This document shows, in pieces, positions 17,715 to 26,348 of a stretch of 64,000 nt of DNA. Numbering within the stretch: the first letter of the stretch is position 1; every line of letters starts with the position of its first letter. A program made the translations under genes and the position numbers. This DNA comes from Pseudomonas helmanticensis (GTDB taxonomy: Bacteria; Pseudomonadota; Gammaproteobacteria; Pseudomonadales; Pseudomonadaceae): NCBI RefSeq assembly GCF_900182985.1, contig NZ_FXUY01000001.1, forward strand, positions 2,480,001-2,544,000, written 5' to 3'. The notes under the pieces are model-generated. The model searched no databases. It was not told where the DNA came from and saw only the letters and a list, made by a program, of their open reading frames with translations.

Positions 17715-17728
17715 CTGCGCAAAGCCAC

Positions 17729-17738
17729 TTGTATACAA
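17729..17738. promoter_or_regulatory. TTGTATACAA palindrome, gcl-side operator candidate
   Basis: Second perfect copy of the palindrome, 27 bp upstream of the gcl ATG and immediately downstream of the candidate promoter, a repressor-like position. In P. putida a regulator named GclR controls this operon; whether its homologue binds here is inference. Confidence 0.6.
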
Positions 17739-17765
17739 TTACAAAACGTAAAGAGGCACAAAACC

Positions 17766-19541
17766 ATGAGCAAAATGAGAGCAATCGAAGCCGCCGTTCT
17801 GGTGATGCGCCGTGAAGGGGTTGATACCGCTTTTGGCATCCCGGGCGCTGCCATCAACCCGCTGTACTCCGCCTTGCAGAAAATCGGTGGCATCGATCAC
17901 GTCCTTGCTCGCCACGTTGAAGGCGCCTCGCACATGGCCGAGGGCTACACCCGCACCAAGGCCGGCAACATCGGCGTGTGCATCGGTACTTCCGGCCCTG
18001 CCGGTACCGACATGGTCACCGGGCTCTACAGCGCCTCGGCCGACTCGATTCCAATCCTCTGCATTACCGGCCAGGCACCCCGCGCCCGTATGCACAAGGA
18101 AGACTTCCAGGCTGTCGACATCACCAGCATCGTCAAGCCAGTCACCAAGTGGGCGACCACTGTTCTGGAACCGGGCCAAGTGCCTTACGCGTTCCAGAAA
18201 GCGTTCTTCGAGATGCGTTCCGGCCGTCCAGGCCCAGTGCTGATCGACCTGCCGTTCGACGTGCAGATGGCCGAAATCGAATTCGATATCGACGCTTACC
18301 AGCCGCTGCCATTGGCCAAACCGACCGCGACCCGCATTCAGGTCGAGAAGGCTTTGGCTCTGCTTGATCAAGCTGAGCGCCCATTGCTGGTTGCCGGTGG
18401 CGGCATCATCAACGCCGACGCCAGCGATCTGCTGGTTGAATTCGCTGAACTGACCGGCATCCCGGTGATCCCGACCCTGATGGGCTGGGGCACCATTCCG
18501 GACGATCACCCGCTGATGGTCGGCATGGTCGGTCTGCAGACTTCGCACCGTTACGGCAACGCGACGATGCTGAAATCCGACGTGGTGTTGGGGATCGGTA
18601 ACCGTTGGGCTAACCGTCACACCGGTTCGGTTGACGTTTACACCGAAGGCCGCAAGTTCATTCACGTCGACATCGAAGGCACGCAGATCGGTCGTGTGTT
18701 CACGCCGGATCTGGGCATCGTTTCCGACGCTGCTGCCGCACTGACCGTGTTCATCGAAGTGGCCCGTGAATGGCAAGCCGCCGGCAAGCTGAAAAACCGC
18801 AGTGCCTGGCTGCAAGACTGCCAGCAGCGCAAAGCCAGCCTGCACCGCAAGACTCACTTCGACAACGTGCCGGTAAAACCGCAACGCGTTTACGAAGAAA
18901 TGAACCAGGTGTTCGGCAAGGACACCTGCTACGTCAGCACCATTGGTCTGTCGCAGATTGCCGGCGCGCAGTTCCTGCACGTCTACAAACCGCGTCACTG
19001 GATCAACTGTGGCCAGGCAGGCCCGTTGGGCTGGACCATTCCGGCGGCGCTGGGCGTGGTGAAGGCCGATCCGAGCCGTAAAGTCGTGGCCCTGTCGGGG
19101 GACTATGACTTCCAGTTCATGATCGAAGAACTGGCGGTCGGCGCTCAGTTCAAACTGCCGTACATCCACGTCGTGGTGAACAACTCGTACCTGGGTCTGA
19201 TCCGTCAGGCACAGCGCGGCTTCGAAATGGACTACTGCGTGCAGCTGTCCTTCGATAACCTCAACGCGCCGGAACTCAACGGTTACGGTGTTGACCACGT
19301 TGCAGTGGCTGAAGGCCTCGGCTGTAAAGCGCTGCGTGTGTTCGAACCATCGGAAATCGCCCCTGCCCTGCGCAAGGCCGAACAGATGATCGAAGAGTTC
19401 AAGGTGCCGGTGATCGTCGAGATCATTCTGGAGCGTGTGACCAACATCTCCATGGGTACCGAGATCAACGCCGTCAACGAATTCGAAGACCTGGCGCTGG
19501 TCGGCAACGATGCGCCAACGGCGATTTCGTTGCTCGACTGA
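17766..19541 (+). CDS. gcl: Glyoxylate carboligase (tartronate-semialdehyde synthase) Gcl
   Basis: Thiamin diphosphate enzyme that joins two glyoxylates to tartronate semialdehyde and CO2, the first step of the glycerate pathway. The 591-residue protein is full length. It keeps the hallmark valine in place of the usual ThDP-activating glutamate (RHVEGA, Val51) and the cofactor motif beginning [18 protein letters not shown] 17766 has AAGAGG upstream. It is the first gene of gcl-hyi-glxR-ttuD-pyk. Confidence 0.98.
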   Translation: MSKMRAIEAAVLVMRREGVDTAFGIPGAAINPLYSALQKIGGIDHVLARHVEGASHMAEGYTRTKAGNIGVCIGTSGPAGTDMVTGLYSASADSIPILCITGQAPRARMHKEDFQAVDITSIVKPVTKWATTVLEPGQVPYAFQKAFFEMRSGRPGPVLIDLPFDVQMAEIEFDIDAYQPLPLAKPTATRIQVEKALALLDQAERPLLVAGGGIINADASDLLVEFAELTGIPVIPTLMGWGTIPDDHPLMVGMVGLQTSHRYGNATMLKSDVVLGIGNRWANRHTGSVDVYTEGRKFIHVDIEGTQIGRVFTPDLGIVSDAAAALTVFIEVAREWQAAGKLKNRSAWLQDCQQRKASLHRKTHFDNVPVKPQRVYEEMNQVFGKDTCYVSTIGLSQIAGAQFLHVYKPRHWINCGQAGPLGWTIPAALGVVKADPSRKVVALSGDYDFQFMIEELAVGAQFKLPYIHVVVNNSYLGLIRQAQRGFEMDYCVQLSFDNLNAPELNGYGVDHVAVAEGLGCKALRVFEPSEIAPALRKAEQMIEEFKVPVIVEIILERVTNISMGTEINAVNEFEDLALVGNDAPTAISLLD

Positions 19542-19562
19542 TCCGCCATGGCCTGATGCTCC

Positions 19563-19649
19563 TGTAGGAGCTGCCGCAGGCTGCGATCTTTTGATCTTTG
19601 TTGTTAACAGATCAAGATCAAAAGATCGCAGCCTGCGGCAGCTCCTACA
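19563..19649. repeat. REPIN (GATCGCAGCC class) inside the gcl operon
   Basis: Inverted GTAGGAGCTGCCGCAGGCTG copies with AAGATCAAAAGATCGCAGCC on the far side, filling the gap between gcl and hyi. Confidence 0.92.
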
Positions 19650-19686
19650 CGGGGTCATCATCATTAATTTGCAACGGGAGACCACC

Positions 19687-20469
19687 ATGCCGCGTTTCGC
19701 AGCCAACCTGTCCATGCTGTTCACCGAACAGGATTTCCTTGCCCGTTTCGACGCCGCCGCCAAGGCTGGTTTCAGCGGTGTCGAGTACCTGTTCCCGTAC
19801 GACTTCAGCTCCGCTGAAATCAAGGCCAAGCTCGACGCCAACGGTCTGACCCAAGTGCTGTTCAACCTGCCGGCCGGTGACTGGGCCAAGGGCGAGCGCG
19901 GTATCGCGTGTCTGCCGGATCGGGTCGAAGAGTTCCGCGCCGGTGTCGATCTGGCGATTGCCTACGCGCAAGTGCTGGGCAACACCCAGATCAACTGCCT
20001 GGCCGGTATTCGTCCGCAAGGCGTTGATGATGCAACCGTAGAAAAGACCTTCGTTGCCAACCTGAAATACGCCGCCGACAAGCTGCAGGCTGCGGGTATC
20101 AAACTGGTGATGGAAGCGATCAACACCCGTGACATTCCGGGCTTCTACCTGAACAACACGGCGCAAGCCCTGTCGATTCGCGAACAGGTCGGCAGCGCCA
20201 ATCTGTTCCTGCAATACGACATCTATCACATGCAAATCATGGAAGGCGATCTGGCCCGCACCCTGCAATCGCACTTGGGCGAGATCAACCATGTGCAGCT
20301 CGCGGACAACCCGGGGCGCAACGAACCAGGCACTGGTGAAATCAACTACCGCTTCCTGTTCGAACACCTTGACCGCATCGGTTACCAAGGCTGGGTTGGT
20401 TGTGAATACAAGCCGCTGACCACCACCGAAGCAGGCCTCGGCTGGCTGAAAACCCACAACGCAATCTGA
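19687..20469 (+). CDS. hyi: Hydroxypyruvate isomerase Hyi
   Basis: Interconverts hydroxypyruvate and tartronate semialdehyde. The 260-residue protein is of the xylose-isomerase-like TIM-barrel family: PRFAANLSMLFTE start, the metal/acid region VMEAINTRDIPGF, and QYDIYHMQIMEGDL with its conserved glutamate. The ATG at 19687 is preceded by GGGAG. It follows gcl after a REPIN-filled 145-bp gap, which may alter downstream expression. Confidence 0.96.
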   Translation: MPRFAANLSMLFTEQDFLARFDAAAKAGFSGVEYLFPYDFSSAEIKAKLDANGLTQVLFNLPAGDWAKGERGIACLPDRVEEFRAGVDLAIAYAQVLGNTQINCLAGIRPQGVDDATVEKTFVANLKYAADKLQAAGIKLVMEAINTRDIPGFYLNNTAQALSIREQVGSANLFLQYDIYHMQIMEGDLARTLQSHLGEINHVQLADNPGRNEPGTGEINYRFLFEHLDRIGYQGWVGCEYKPLTTTEAGLGWLKTHNAI

Positions 20470-20484
20470 CAAACACGTGACCCC

Positions 20485-20571
20485 GAAGGAGCTGCCGCAG
20501 GCTGCGATCTTTTGATCTTGTTATTTTGAAGATCAAGATCAAAAGATCGCAGCCTGCGGCAGCTCCTACAG
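20485..20571. repeat. REPIN (GATCGCAGCC class) inside the gcl operon
   Basis: A second REPIN of the same class, between hyi and glxR, with the same inverted cores and a long AAGATCAAGATCAAAAGATCG side. Confidence 0.92.
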
Positions 20572-20600
20572 GGGAAAGACAAAAACAAGAGGATTTTCTC

Positions 20601-21494
20601 ATGGCTAAAATCGGATTTATCGGCACCGGCATCATGGGCCACCCAATGGCTTCGAACCTGCAGAAAGCCGGTCACAGCCTGTTCCTGTCGGCGCACCACG
20701 ACGCCGCCCCTGCCGACCTGGTTGCCGCTGGCGCCGTCGCCCTGGCCAACCCGCGCGAAGTGGCACAGGAAGCTGAATTCATCATCGTTATGGTGCCGGA
20801 TACCCCGCAGGTAGACGACGTCCTGTTCCGCGCTGACGGCGTTGCCGCCGGCCTGAGCAAAGGCAAGATCGTTATCGACATGAGCTCTATCTCGCCGACC
20901 GCCACCAAGGCCTTCGCTGCGAAGATCAACGAGAAAGGCGCGCAATACCTCGACGCACCGGTATCCGGTGGTGAAGTCGGCGCCAAAGCCGCGACCCTGA
21001 GCATCATGATCGGTGGCGACGCCGATGCCTTCGAACGCGCGCTACCGCTGTTCCAGGCCATGGGCAAGAACATCACTCTGGTCGGTGGCAATGGCGACGG
21101 TCAAACCGCCAAGGTCGCTAACCAGATCATCGTTGCGCTGAACATTCAGGCCGTTGCTGAAGCCCTGCTGTTCGCTTCGAAAAACGGTGCTGATCCGGCC
21201 AAAGTGCGTGAAGCACTGATGGGTGGTTTCGCTTCCTCGAAGATTCTTGAAGTGCACGGCGAGCGCATGATCAAAGGTACCTTCGATCCAGGCTTCCGCA
21301 TCAGCCTGCACCAGAAAGACCTGAACCTGGCCCTGCAAGGCGCCAAAGAGCTGAACATCAACCTGCCAAACACCGCCAACGCCCAGCAAGTGTTCAGCAC
21401 CTGCGCAGCCATCGGTGGCAGCAACTGGGATCACTCGGCGCTGATCAAAGGTCTGGAACACATGGCCAACTTCTCGATCCGCGACAAAAAATAA
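20601..21494 (+). CDS. glxR: Tartronate semialdehyde reductase (2-hydroxy-3-oxopropionate reductase) GlxR
   Basis: Reduces tartronate semialdehyde to D-glycerate with NAD(P)H. The 297-residue protein is of the beta-hydroxyacid dehydrogenase family: Rossmann motif GFIGTGIMGHPMA (about 5-17), substrate-binding DAPVSGGEVGAKAATL, and the catalytic lysine in GDGQTAKVANQ. The ATG at 20601 follows AAGAGGA. Confidence 0.97.
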   Translation: MAKIGFIGTGIMGHPMASNLQKAGHSLFLSAHHDAAPADLVAAGAVALANPREVAQEAEFIIVMVPDTPQVDDVLFRADGVAAGLSKGKIVIDMSSISPTATKAFAAKINEKGAQYLDAPVSGGEVGAKAATLSIMIGGDADAFERALPLFQAMGKNITLVGGNGDGQTAKVANQIIVALNIQAVAEALLFASKNGADPAKVREALMGGFASSKILEVHGERMIKGTFDPGFRISLHQKDLNLALQGAKELNINLPNTANAQQVFSTCAAIGGSNWDHSALIKGLEHMANFSIRDKK

Positions 21495-21509
21495 ACCACT
21501 GCCCCGTCG

Positions 21510-21617
21510 CTCGTTCCCACGCTCTGCGTGGGAATGCAGCCCGGGACGCTCCGCGTCCCTGCCGAAGCGGACGCAGAGCGTCCATTGAGGCATTCCTTTG
21601 CTGCGCGTGGGAACGAT
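21510..21617 (+). repeat. Palindromic GTTCCCACGC repeat, copy 1
   Basis: About 106-bp element bounded by CGTTCCCACGCTCTGCGTGGG and its complement, with a second internal hairpin built on GGGACGCTCCGCGTCCC. The family recurs at 24356-24461 and, inverted, at 59257-59367. This copy separates glxR from ttuD and has a diverged right end. Confidence 0.88.
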
Positions 21618-21657
21618 CATCAGCATTAACCAAGAACAATAAGATTGGGAGCCCGCC

Positions 21658-22932
21658 ATGTCGGTCGATCCGCAACAACTGCTGCGCGAGCTGTTTGCCA
21701 CAGCCATCGACGCGGCCCATCCGAACCAGGTTCTCGAAGCCCATCTGCCCGCTGATCGCAGCGGCCGGGTGATCGTCATCGGCGCCGGTAAAGCCGCCGC
21801 CGCGATGGCGCAAGTGGTCGAGCGCAGCTGGCAAGGTGAAGTGTCTGGCCTGGTAGTGACCCGTTACGGTCACGGCGCCCCCTGCGAAAAAATCGAAGTG
21901 GTCGAAGCCGCGCACCCGGTGCCGGACGCTGCCGGTCTGGCCGTGGCCAAACGCGTACTCGAGCTGGTCAGCAACCTGACTGAAGACGACCGCGTGATCT
22001 TCCTGCTCTCCGGTGGCGGCTCTGCCCTGCTGGCGTTACCGGCCGCCGGCATCACCCTCGCGGACAAGCAGTCGATCAACAAAGCCCTGCTCAAATCCGG
22101 CGCGACCATCGGCGAGATGAACTGCGTGCGCAAGCACCTCTCGGCGATCAAGGGTGGCCGTCTCGGCAAGGCCTGCTGGCCTGCCACTGTCTACACCTAC
22201 GCGATTTCCGATGTACCCGGCGACCTCGCCACGGTCATCGCTTCCGGCCCGACAGTGGCCGACCCAAGTACCTCCGCTGAAGCGCTGGCGATCATCAAAC
22301 GCTACGGCATCGAGATCCCGGCGTCGGTACGCACCTGGCTGCAAAGCCCTGAGTCGGAAACCGTCAAACCCGGTGATCCGTCGCTGGCGCGCAGCCACTT
22401 CCAGTTGATCGCCCGCCCGCAGCAATCGCTGGATGCCGCAGCAGTGAAATGCCGTCAGGCCGGGTTCAGCACGCTGATCCTCGGCGACCTCGAGGGTGAG
22501 TCGCGCGAAGTGGCGAAAGTCCACGCCGGCATCGCCCGCCAGATCATCAATCACGGCCAGCCACTGGCTGCGCCGTGCGTGATTCTCTCCGGCGGCGAAA
22601 CCACCGTGACCGTGCGCGGCAATGGCCGTGGCGGACGCAACGCCGAGTTCCTTCTGAGCCTGACCGAAAACCTCAAAGGCCAGCCCGGCGTCTATGCGCT
22701 GGCCGGTGACACCGACGGCATCGACGGCTCGGAAGACAACGCCGGCGCGATCATGACCCCGGACAGCTACGCCCGCGCCGCCACCCTCGGTTTGAGCGCC
22801 AGCGACGAGTTGGATAACAACAACGGCTACGGCTATTTCGCGGCGCTCGATGCGCTGATCGTCACCGAGCCGACCCGCACCAACGTCAACGACTTCCGCG
22901 CCATTCTGATCCTTGAGAGCTCCAAATCATGA
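21658..22932 (+). CDS. ttuD: Glycerate 2-kinase TtuD (MOFRL family)
   Basis: Phosphorylates D-glycerate to 2-phosphoglycerate, feeding lower glycolysis. The 424-residue protein starts MSVDPQQLL and has GAGKAAAAMA, the glycine-rich LLSGGGSALL and SDVPGD motifs. A C-terminal MOFRL domain carries GGRNAEFLLSL and AGDTDGIDGS. Its stop overlaps the pyk start by 4 bp (ATGA), so the kinase and pyruvate kinase are made together. Confidence 0.95.
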   Translation: MSVDPQQLLRELFATAIDAAHPNQVLEAHLPADRSGRVIVIGAGKAAAAMAQVVERSWQGEVSGLVVTRYGHGAPCEKIEVVEAAHPVPDAAGLAVAKRVLELVSNLTEDDRVIFLLSGGGSALLALPAAGITLADKQSINKALLKSGATIGEMNCVRKHLSAIKGGRLGKACWPATVYTYAISDVPGDLATVIASGPTVADPSTSAEALAIIKRYGIEIPASVRTWLQSPESETVKPGDPSLARSHFQLIARPQQSLDAAAVKCRQAGFSTLILGDLEGESREVAKVHAGIARQIINHGQPLAAPCVILSGGETTVTVRGNGRGGRNAEFLLSLTENLKGQPGVYALAGDTDGIDGSEDNAGAIMTPDSYARAATLGLSASDELDNNNGYGYFAALDALIVTEPTRTNVNDFRAILILESSKS

Positions 22933-24344
22933 CGCCTGATAAAAAGGTCAAAATCCTCGCCACCCTCGGGCCTGCCGTCGATGGCATAGAAGACATCCGT
23001 GAACTGGTCGAGGCCGGGGTCAATATCTTCCGCCTGAACTTCAGCCACGGCGACCACGCCGACCACGCCAAGCGCTATCAGTGGATCCGCGAAGTCGAGC
23101 GCCAGCTCAACTACCCGTTGGGCATTCTGATGGACTTGCAGGGGCCGAAACTGCGTGTCGGCAAGTTCGCTGACGGCAAGGTGCAGTTGCATCGCGGTCA
23201 GGCATTTCGCCTGGATCTGGACGCGACACCGGGCGATGAGCGCCGGGTGAATCTGCCGCATCCAGAGATCATTGCTGCGCTGGAAGCCGGCATGGATTTG
23301 CTGCTCGATGACGGCAAACTGCGTCTGCGCGTAGTCACCAAGTACGACGATGCGATCGATACCACCGTGCTCAATGGCGGCGAACTGTCGGATCGCAAAG
23401 GCGTCAACGTGCCGCAAGCGGTACTCGACCTCAGCCCGCTGACCGCCAAGGATCGCCGCGACCTGAGCTTCGGTCTGGAACTGGGGGTGGACTGGGTCGC
23501 GCTGTCGTTTGTGCAGCGTCCGCAAGACATCATCGAAGCCCGCGCATTGATCGGCGACAAAGCCTTTCTGATGGCGAAAATCGAGAAGCCTTCCGCCGTT
23601 GAACAACTGCGCGAAATCGCTGAATTGAGCGACGCGATCATGGTGGCTCGCGGCGACCTCGGCGTTGAAGTGCCGGCCGAAAGCGTGCCGCAGATTCAGA
23701 AAAACATCATCACCACCTGCCGCGAACTCGGTAAACCGGTGGTGGTGGCGACGCAGATGCTGGAGTCGATGCGCTTCTCCCCTGCCCCGACCCGCGCCGA
23801 AGTGACAGACGTTGCCAACGCCGTGGCCGAAGGCGCCGATGCGGTGATGCTGTCGGCAGAAACTGCCTCCGGCGAATACCCGCTGGAAGCCGTGCAGATG
23901 ATGAGCAAGATCATTCGTCAGGTGGAAAACGGCCCGGACTATCAGACTCAGCTCGACGTCAGTCGGCCGAAAGCTGAAGCGACCGTTTCCGACGCGATCA
24001 GCTGCGCGATCCGTCGCATCAGCAACGTGCTGCCAGTGGCGGTGCTGGTCAACTACAGCGAGTCGGGCACATCGAGTTTGCGTGCCGCGCGGGAAAGGCC
24101 AAAAGCGCCGATCCTCAACCTGACGCCGAACCTGCAGACGGCACGGCGTTTGAGCGTGGCGTGGGGGATTCATTCGGTGGTCAACGATCGCTTGCGTCAG
24201 GTCGACGAAGTCTGCTCGACCGCGCTGGAAATCGCCCAGGCGCAAGGCATGGCCGAGCGTGGCGACACGTTGCTGATCACTGCTGGTGTGCCGTTTGGTC
24301 AGCCGGGGTCGACTAACTCGCTGCGTATCGAAACATTGATTTAA
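22929..24344 (+). CDS. pyk: Pyruvate kinase of the glyoxylate operon
   Basis: Converts phosphoenolpyruvate and ADP to pyruvate and ATP, the last step of the route from glyoxylate. The 471-residue protein has the N-terminal KILATLGPA and FRLNFSHG motifs, the catalytic-lysine segment MAKIEKP, MVARGDLGVE, and the MLSAETASGEYP signature. It is translationally coupled to ttuD. It corresponds to the pykF-type copy found in this operon in other pseudomonads. Confidence 0.97.
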   Translation: MTPDKKVKILATLGPAVDGIEDIRELVEAGVNIFRLNFSHGDHADHAKRYQWIREVERQLNYPLGILMDLQGPKLRVGKFADGKVQLHRGQAFRLDLDATPGDERRVNLPHPEIIAALEAGMDLLLDDGKLRLRVVTKYDDAIDTTVLNGGELSDRKGVNVPQAVLDLSPLTAKDRRDLSFGLELGVDWVALSFVQRPQDIIEARALIGDKAFLMAKIEKPSAVEQLREIAELSDAIMVARGDLGVEVPAESVPQIQKNIITTCRELGKPVVVATQMLESMRFSPAPTRAEVTDVANAVAEGADAVMLSAETASGEYPLEAVQMMSKIIRQVENGPDYQTQLDVSRPKAEATVSDAISCAIRRISNVLPVAVLVNYSESGTSSLRAARERPKAPILNLTPNLQTARRLSVAWGIHSVVNDRLRQVDEVCSTALEIAQAQGMAERGDTLLITAGVPFGQPGSTNSLRIETLI

Positions 24345-24355
24345 CCGCCCACCAT

Positions 24356-24461
24356 GATCGTTCCCACGCTCTGCGTGGGAATGCGGCCCGGGACGCTCTG
24401 CGTCCCAAGAGCAGACGCAGAGCGTCCTTTGAGGCATTCCCACGCAGAGCGTGGGAACGAT
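24356..24461 (+). repeat. Palindromic GTTCCCACGC repeat, copy 2
   Basis: Near-perfect copy of the same element: both outer 20-bp arms are intact inverted repeats ending in GATC. It separates pyk from the urea transporter gene. Confidence 0.92.
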
Positions 24462-24483
24462 CAACTGCCCAGATTTCCTCAAC

Positions 24484-25398
24484 ATGCCTGCCAATCATTT
24501 CAACACCCACTGCCCCGACTGGGCCGAGGCTTTGCTCAACGGTTTCAGTCAAATATTCCTCCAGCGCCATCCGCTGTGCGGCCTGCTGTGCCTGTTGGCG
24601 ATCCTGCTGACGGCGCCAGTGCTGTTCGCCGGTGCGCTGCTCGGTGGCGTTGCCGGTTTGCTCACCGCGCAACGGCGCAACTACGCCAAGGCTGATCGTC
24701 AGGCCGGACTGTTCAGCTACAACGGCGTGCTGCTCGGTCTGCTGCTGAGCCTGTATTTCCCGTGGTCGCCGATGCTGCCGCCGCTGATTCTTGCCGCTGG
24801 CGGCTTGAGCGCGATGGTCACCCAGCAATGGCTCAAACATGTCTACAGCAGCCGTTCGATTCCGGCCTATACCTCGCCGTTTGTCGCCATGAGCTGGGTG
24901 CTGTTGATGTTTGCCGAACCGTCGGCGCCGATGGCGCCCGTCGAGATGAACACGGTCAACCTGCTCGCCGCCGAACTGCGTGGTTTGGGCCAGGTGATGT
25001 TTCTCGGTCATCCACTGGCCGGCGCCCTGATCGCCATCGGTTTGCTGATCGCTGATCGCCGCGCCTTTTGCTGGGCGCTGCTGGCCTCTGCAATCGGCCT
25101 CGGCTCCAGTCTGCTGCACCACGAAACCAACGCTGCGCTTTTCGGCCTCGGCAGCTATAACGCTGTGCTCGCTGCCCTCGCCTTCTCTTCGCAACGTCAA
25201 CAACCTTGGTTGCCGCTGCTTGGCATCGTTCTCGCGCTGCTGGTCACACCGCTGTTTGCCGCCATCGGCCTCGCTACGTTGACCGCGCCATTTATCCTCG
25301 CCGGCTGGCTGATCCGCGCCGGCATCCAGATGCTCGGCAAAACCCCGGTCGAGCGTGCGCCTTGCGCTCATGGGGAGAATCAACCTAGGCTGCGCTGA
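24484..25398 (+). CDS. Urea transporter (UT/SLC14 family)
   Basis: A 304-residue inner-membrane protein with about ten helices. It has the two-fold internal symmetry of urea channels: the signature occurs twice, as AYTSPFVAMSWVLL in the first half and TLTAPFILAGWLI in the second, and AGLFSYNGVLLG matches the family's N-terminal motif. It allows passive urea entry. No urease genes are in the window. The ATG at 24484 is chosen; the ribosome binding site is weak and sits against the repeat, so expression may be low or driven from within the repeat. Confidence 0.9.
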   Translation: MPANHFNTHCPDWAEALLNGFSQIFLQRHPLCGLLCLLAILLTAPVLFAGALLGGVAGLLTAQRRNYAKADRQAGLFSYNGVLLGLLLSLYFPWSPMLPPLILAAGGLSAMVTQQWLKHVYSSRSIPAYTSPFVAMSWVLLMFAEPSAPMAPVEMNTVNLLAAELRGLGQVMFLGHPLAGALIAIGLLIADRRAFCWALLASAIGLGSSLLHHETNAALFGLGSYNAVLAALAFSSQRQQPWLPLLGIVLALLVTPLFAAIGLATLTAPFILAGWLIRAGIQMLGKTPVERAPCAHGENQPRLR

Positions 25399-25419
25399 TC
25401 TTCGATTCAGGCGTTATCC

Positions 25420-26244
25420 ATGGACAGCAGCAACAATTGGCGCGAACGGCTCTACGTCATGATTTTCCAGAGCGACACCCTCGCCGGGCGTCGCTTCGAC
25501 GGCATCTTGCTGTTGATCATCCTCGCCAGTCTGGTGATCGTGATGCTCGACAGCATCGACAGCATTCACCAGAACTACGCCGACGTGCTGGCCTACATCG
25601 AGTGGGGCTTCACGATCATCTTTCTCGGCGAGTACATCCTGCGTCTGTATTGCTCACCGAAACCATTGCGCTACGCCTTCAGCTTTTACGGGCTGGTGGA
25701 TTTGCTGGCGATCGTGCCCGGCATCCTCGCCCTGTATTACAGCGATGCGCAGTACCTGCTGATCATTCGGATCATCCGCATGCTGCGGATCTTCCGCGTA
25801 CTCAAGCTCAGCCCGTACCTCAAGCAAGCCAACTATTTGATGTCGGCGCTGCGTGGCAGCAAGCAGAAGATCGTCGTGTTTCTGGTCAGCGTCTGCACCC
25901 TGGTGACGGTGTTCGGCACGCTGATGTACGTGATCGAAGGCCCGGAGCATGGCTTCACCAGCATTCCCAAAGGTATCTATTGGGCGATCGTCACACTGAC
26001 CACGGTAGGCTTCGGCGACATCGTGCCGAAGACCCCGCTGGGCCAGGTGATTTCGTCGTTGGTGATGATCACCGGTTACTCGATCATCGCTGTACCGACC
26101 GGGATTTTCACCGCCGAGCTGGCCAACGCCATGCGCGGCGAACAGCTGCAACACGACTGCCCGGTGTGCAAGAAAAACAGCCATGAACACGGCGCGGCGT
26201 TCTGCTCGCGGTGCGGCAATGCGTTGTTCAAGAAACTGGAATAA
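25420..26244 (+). CDS. Voltage-gated-type potassium channel with C-terminal zinc ribbon
   Basis: 274 residues with six membrane helices in Kv arrangement. The S4-like helix IIRIIRMLRIFRVLKL carries regularly spaced arginines (117, 120, 123, 126), and the selectivity filter is TVGFGD at 195-200. After S6 comes a short cytoplasmic tail with four cysteines, CPVC (247, 250) and CSRC (262, 265), spaced as a zinc ribbon. The start codon is 21 bp after the urea transporter stop, so the two are probably cotranscribed. A potassium channel by filter sequence; gating and the role of the zinc site are unknown. Confidence 0.92.
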   Translation: MDSSNNWRERLYVMIFQSDTLAGRRFDGILLLIILASLVIVMLDSIDSIHQNYADVLAYIEWGFTIIFLGEYILRLYCSPKPLRYAFSFYGLVDLLAIVPGILALYYSDAQYLLIIRIIRMLRIFRVLKLSPYLKQANYLMSALRGSKQKIVVFLVSVCTLVTVFGTLMYVIEGPEHGFTSIPKGIYWAIVTLTTVGFGDIVPKTPLGQVISSLVMITGYSIIAVPTGIFTAELANAMRGEQLQHDCPVCKKNSHEHGAAFCSRCGNALFKKLE

Positions 26245-26262
26245 GCACAGAGCTTTTTAATC

Positions 26263-26292
26263 TTTAAGCGACTATGCGCGCCCCGTTATAGT
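26263..26292 (+). promoter_or_regulatory. Weak candidate promoter of the sulfate-binding protein gene
   Basis: TTTAAG (26263-26268), 18-bp spacer, TATAGT (26287-26292), about 57 bp upstream of the GTG start. Confidence 0.35.
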
Positions 26293-26348
26293 CAGTGGCA
26301 ATTGACCATCACCCCCCCGATACATACGCAAACAACAAGGAATGCGCA

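Noticed and set aside
17739..19889. 716-codon open frame antisense to gcl
   Set aside because: It runs through gcl and a REPIN, has biased His/Arg/Val composition, and lacks any motif.
22833..24494. 553-codon open frame antisense to pyk
   Set aside because: It overlaps the clear pyruvate kinase gene and starts in a repeat.
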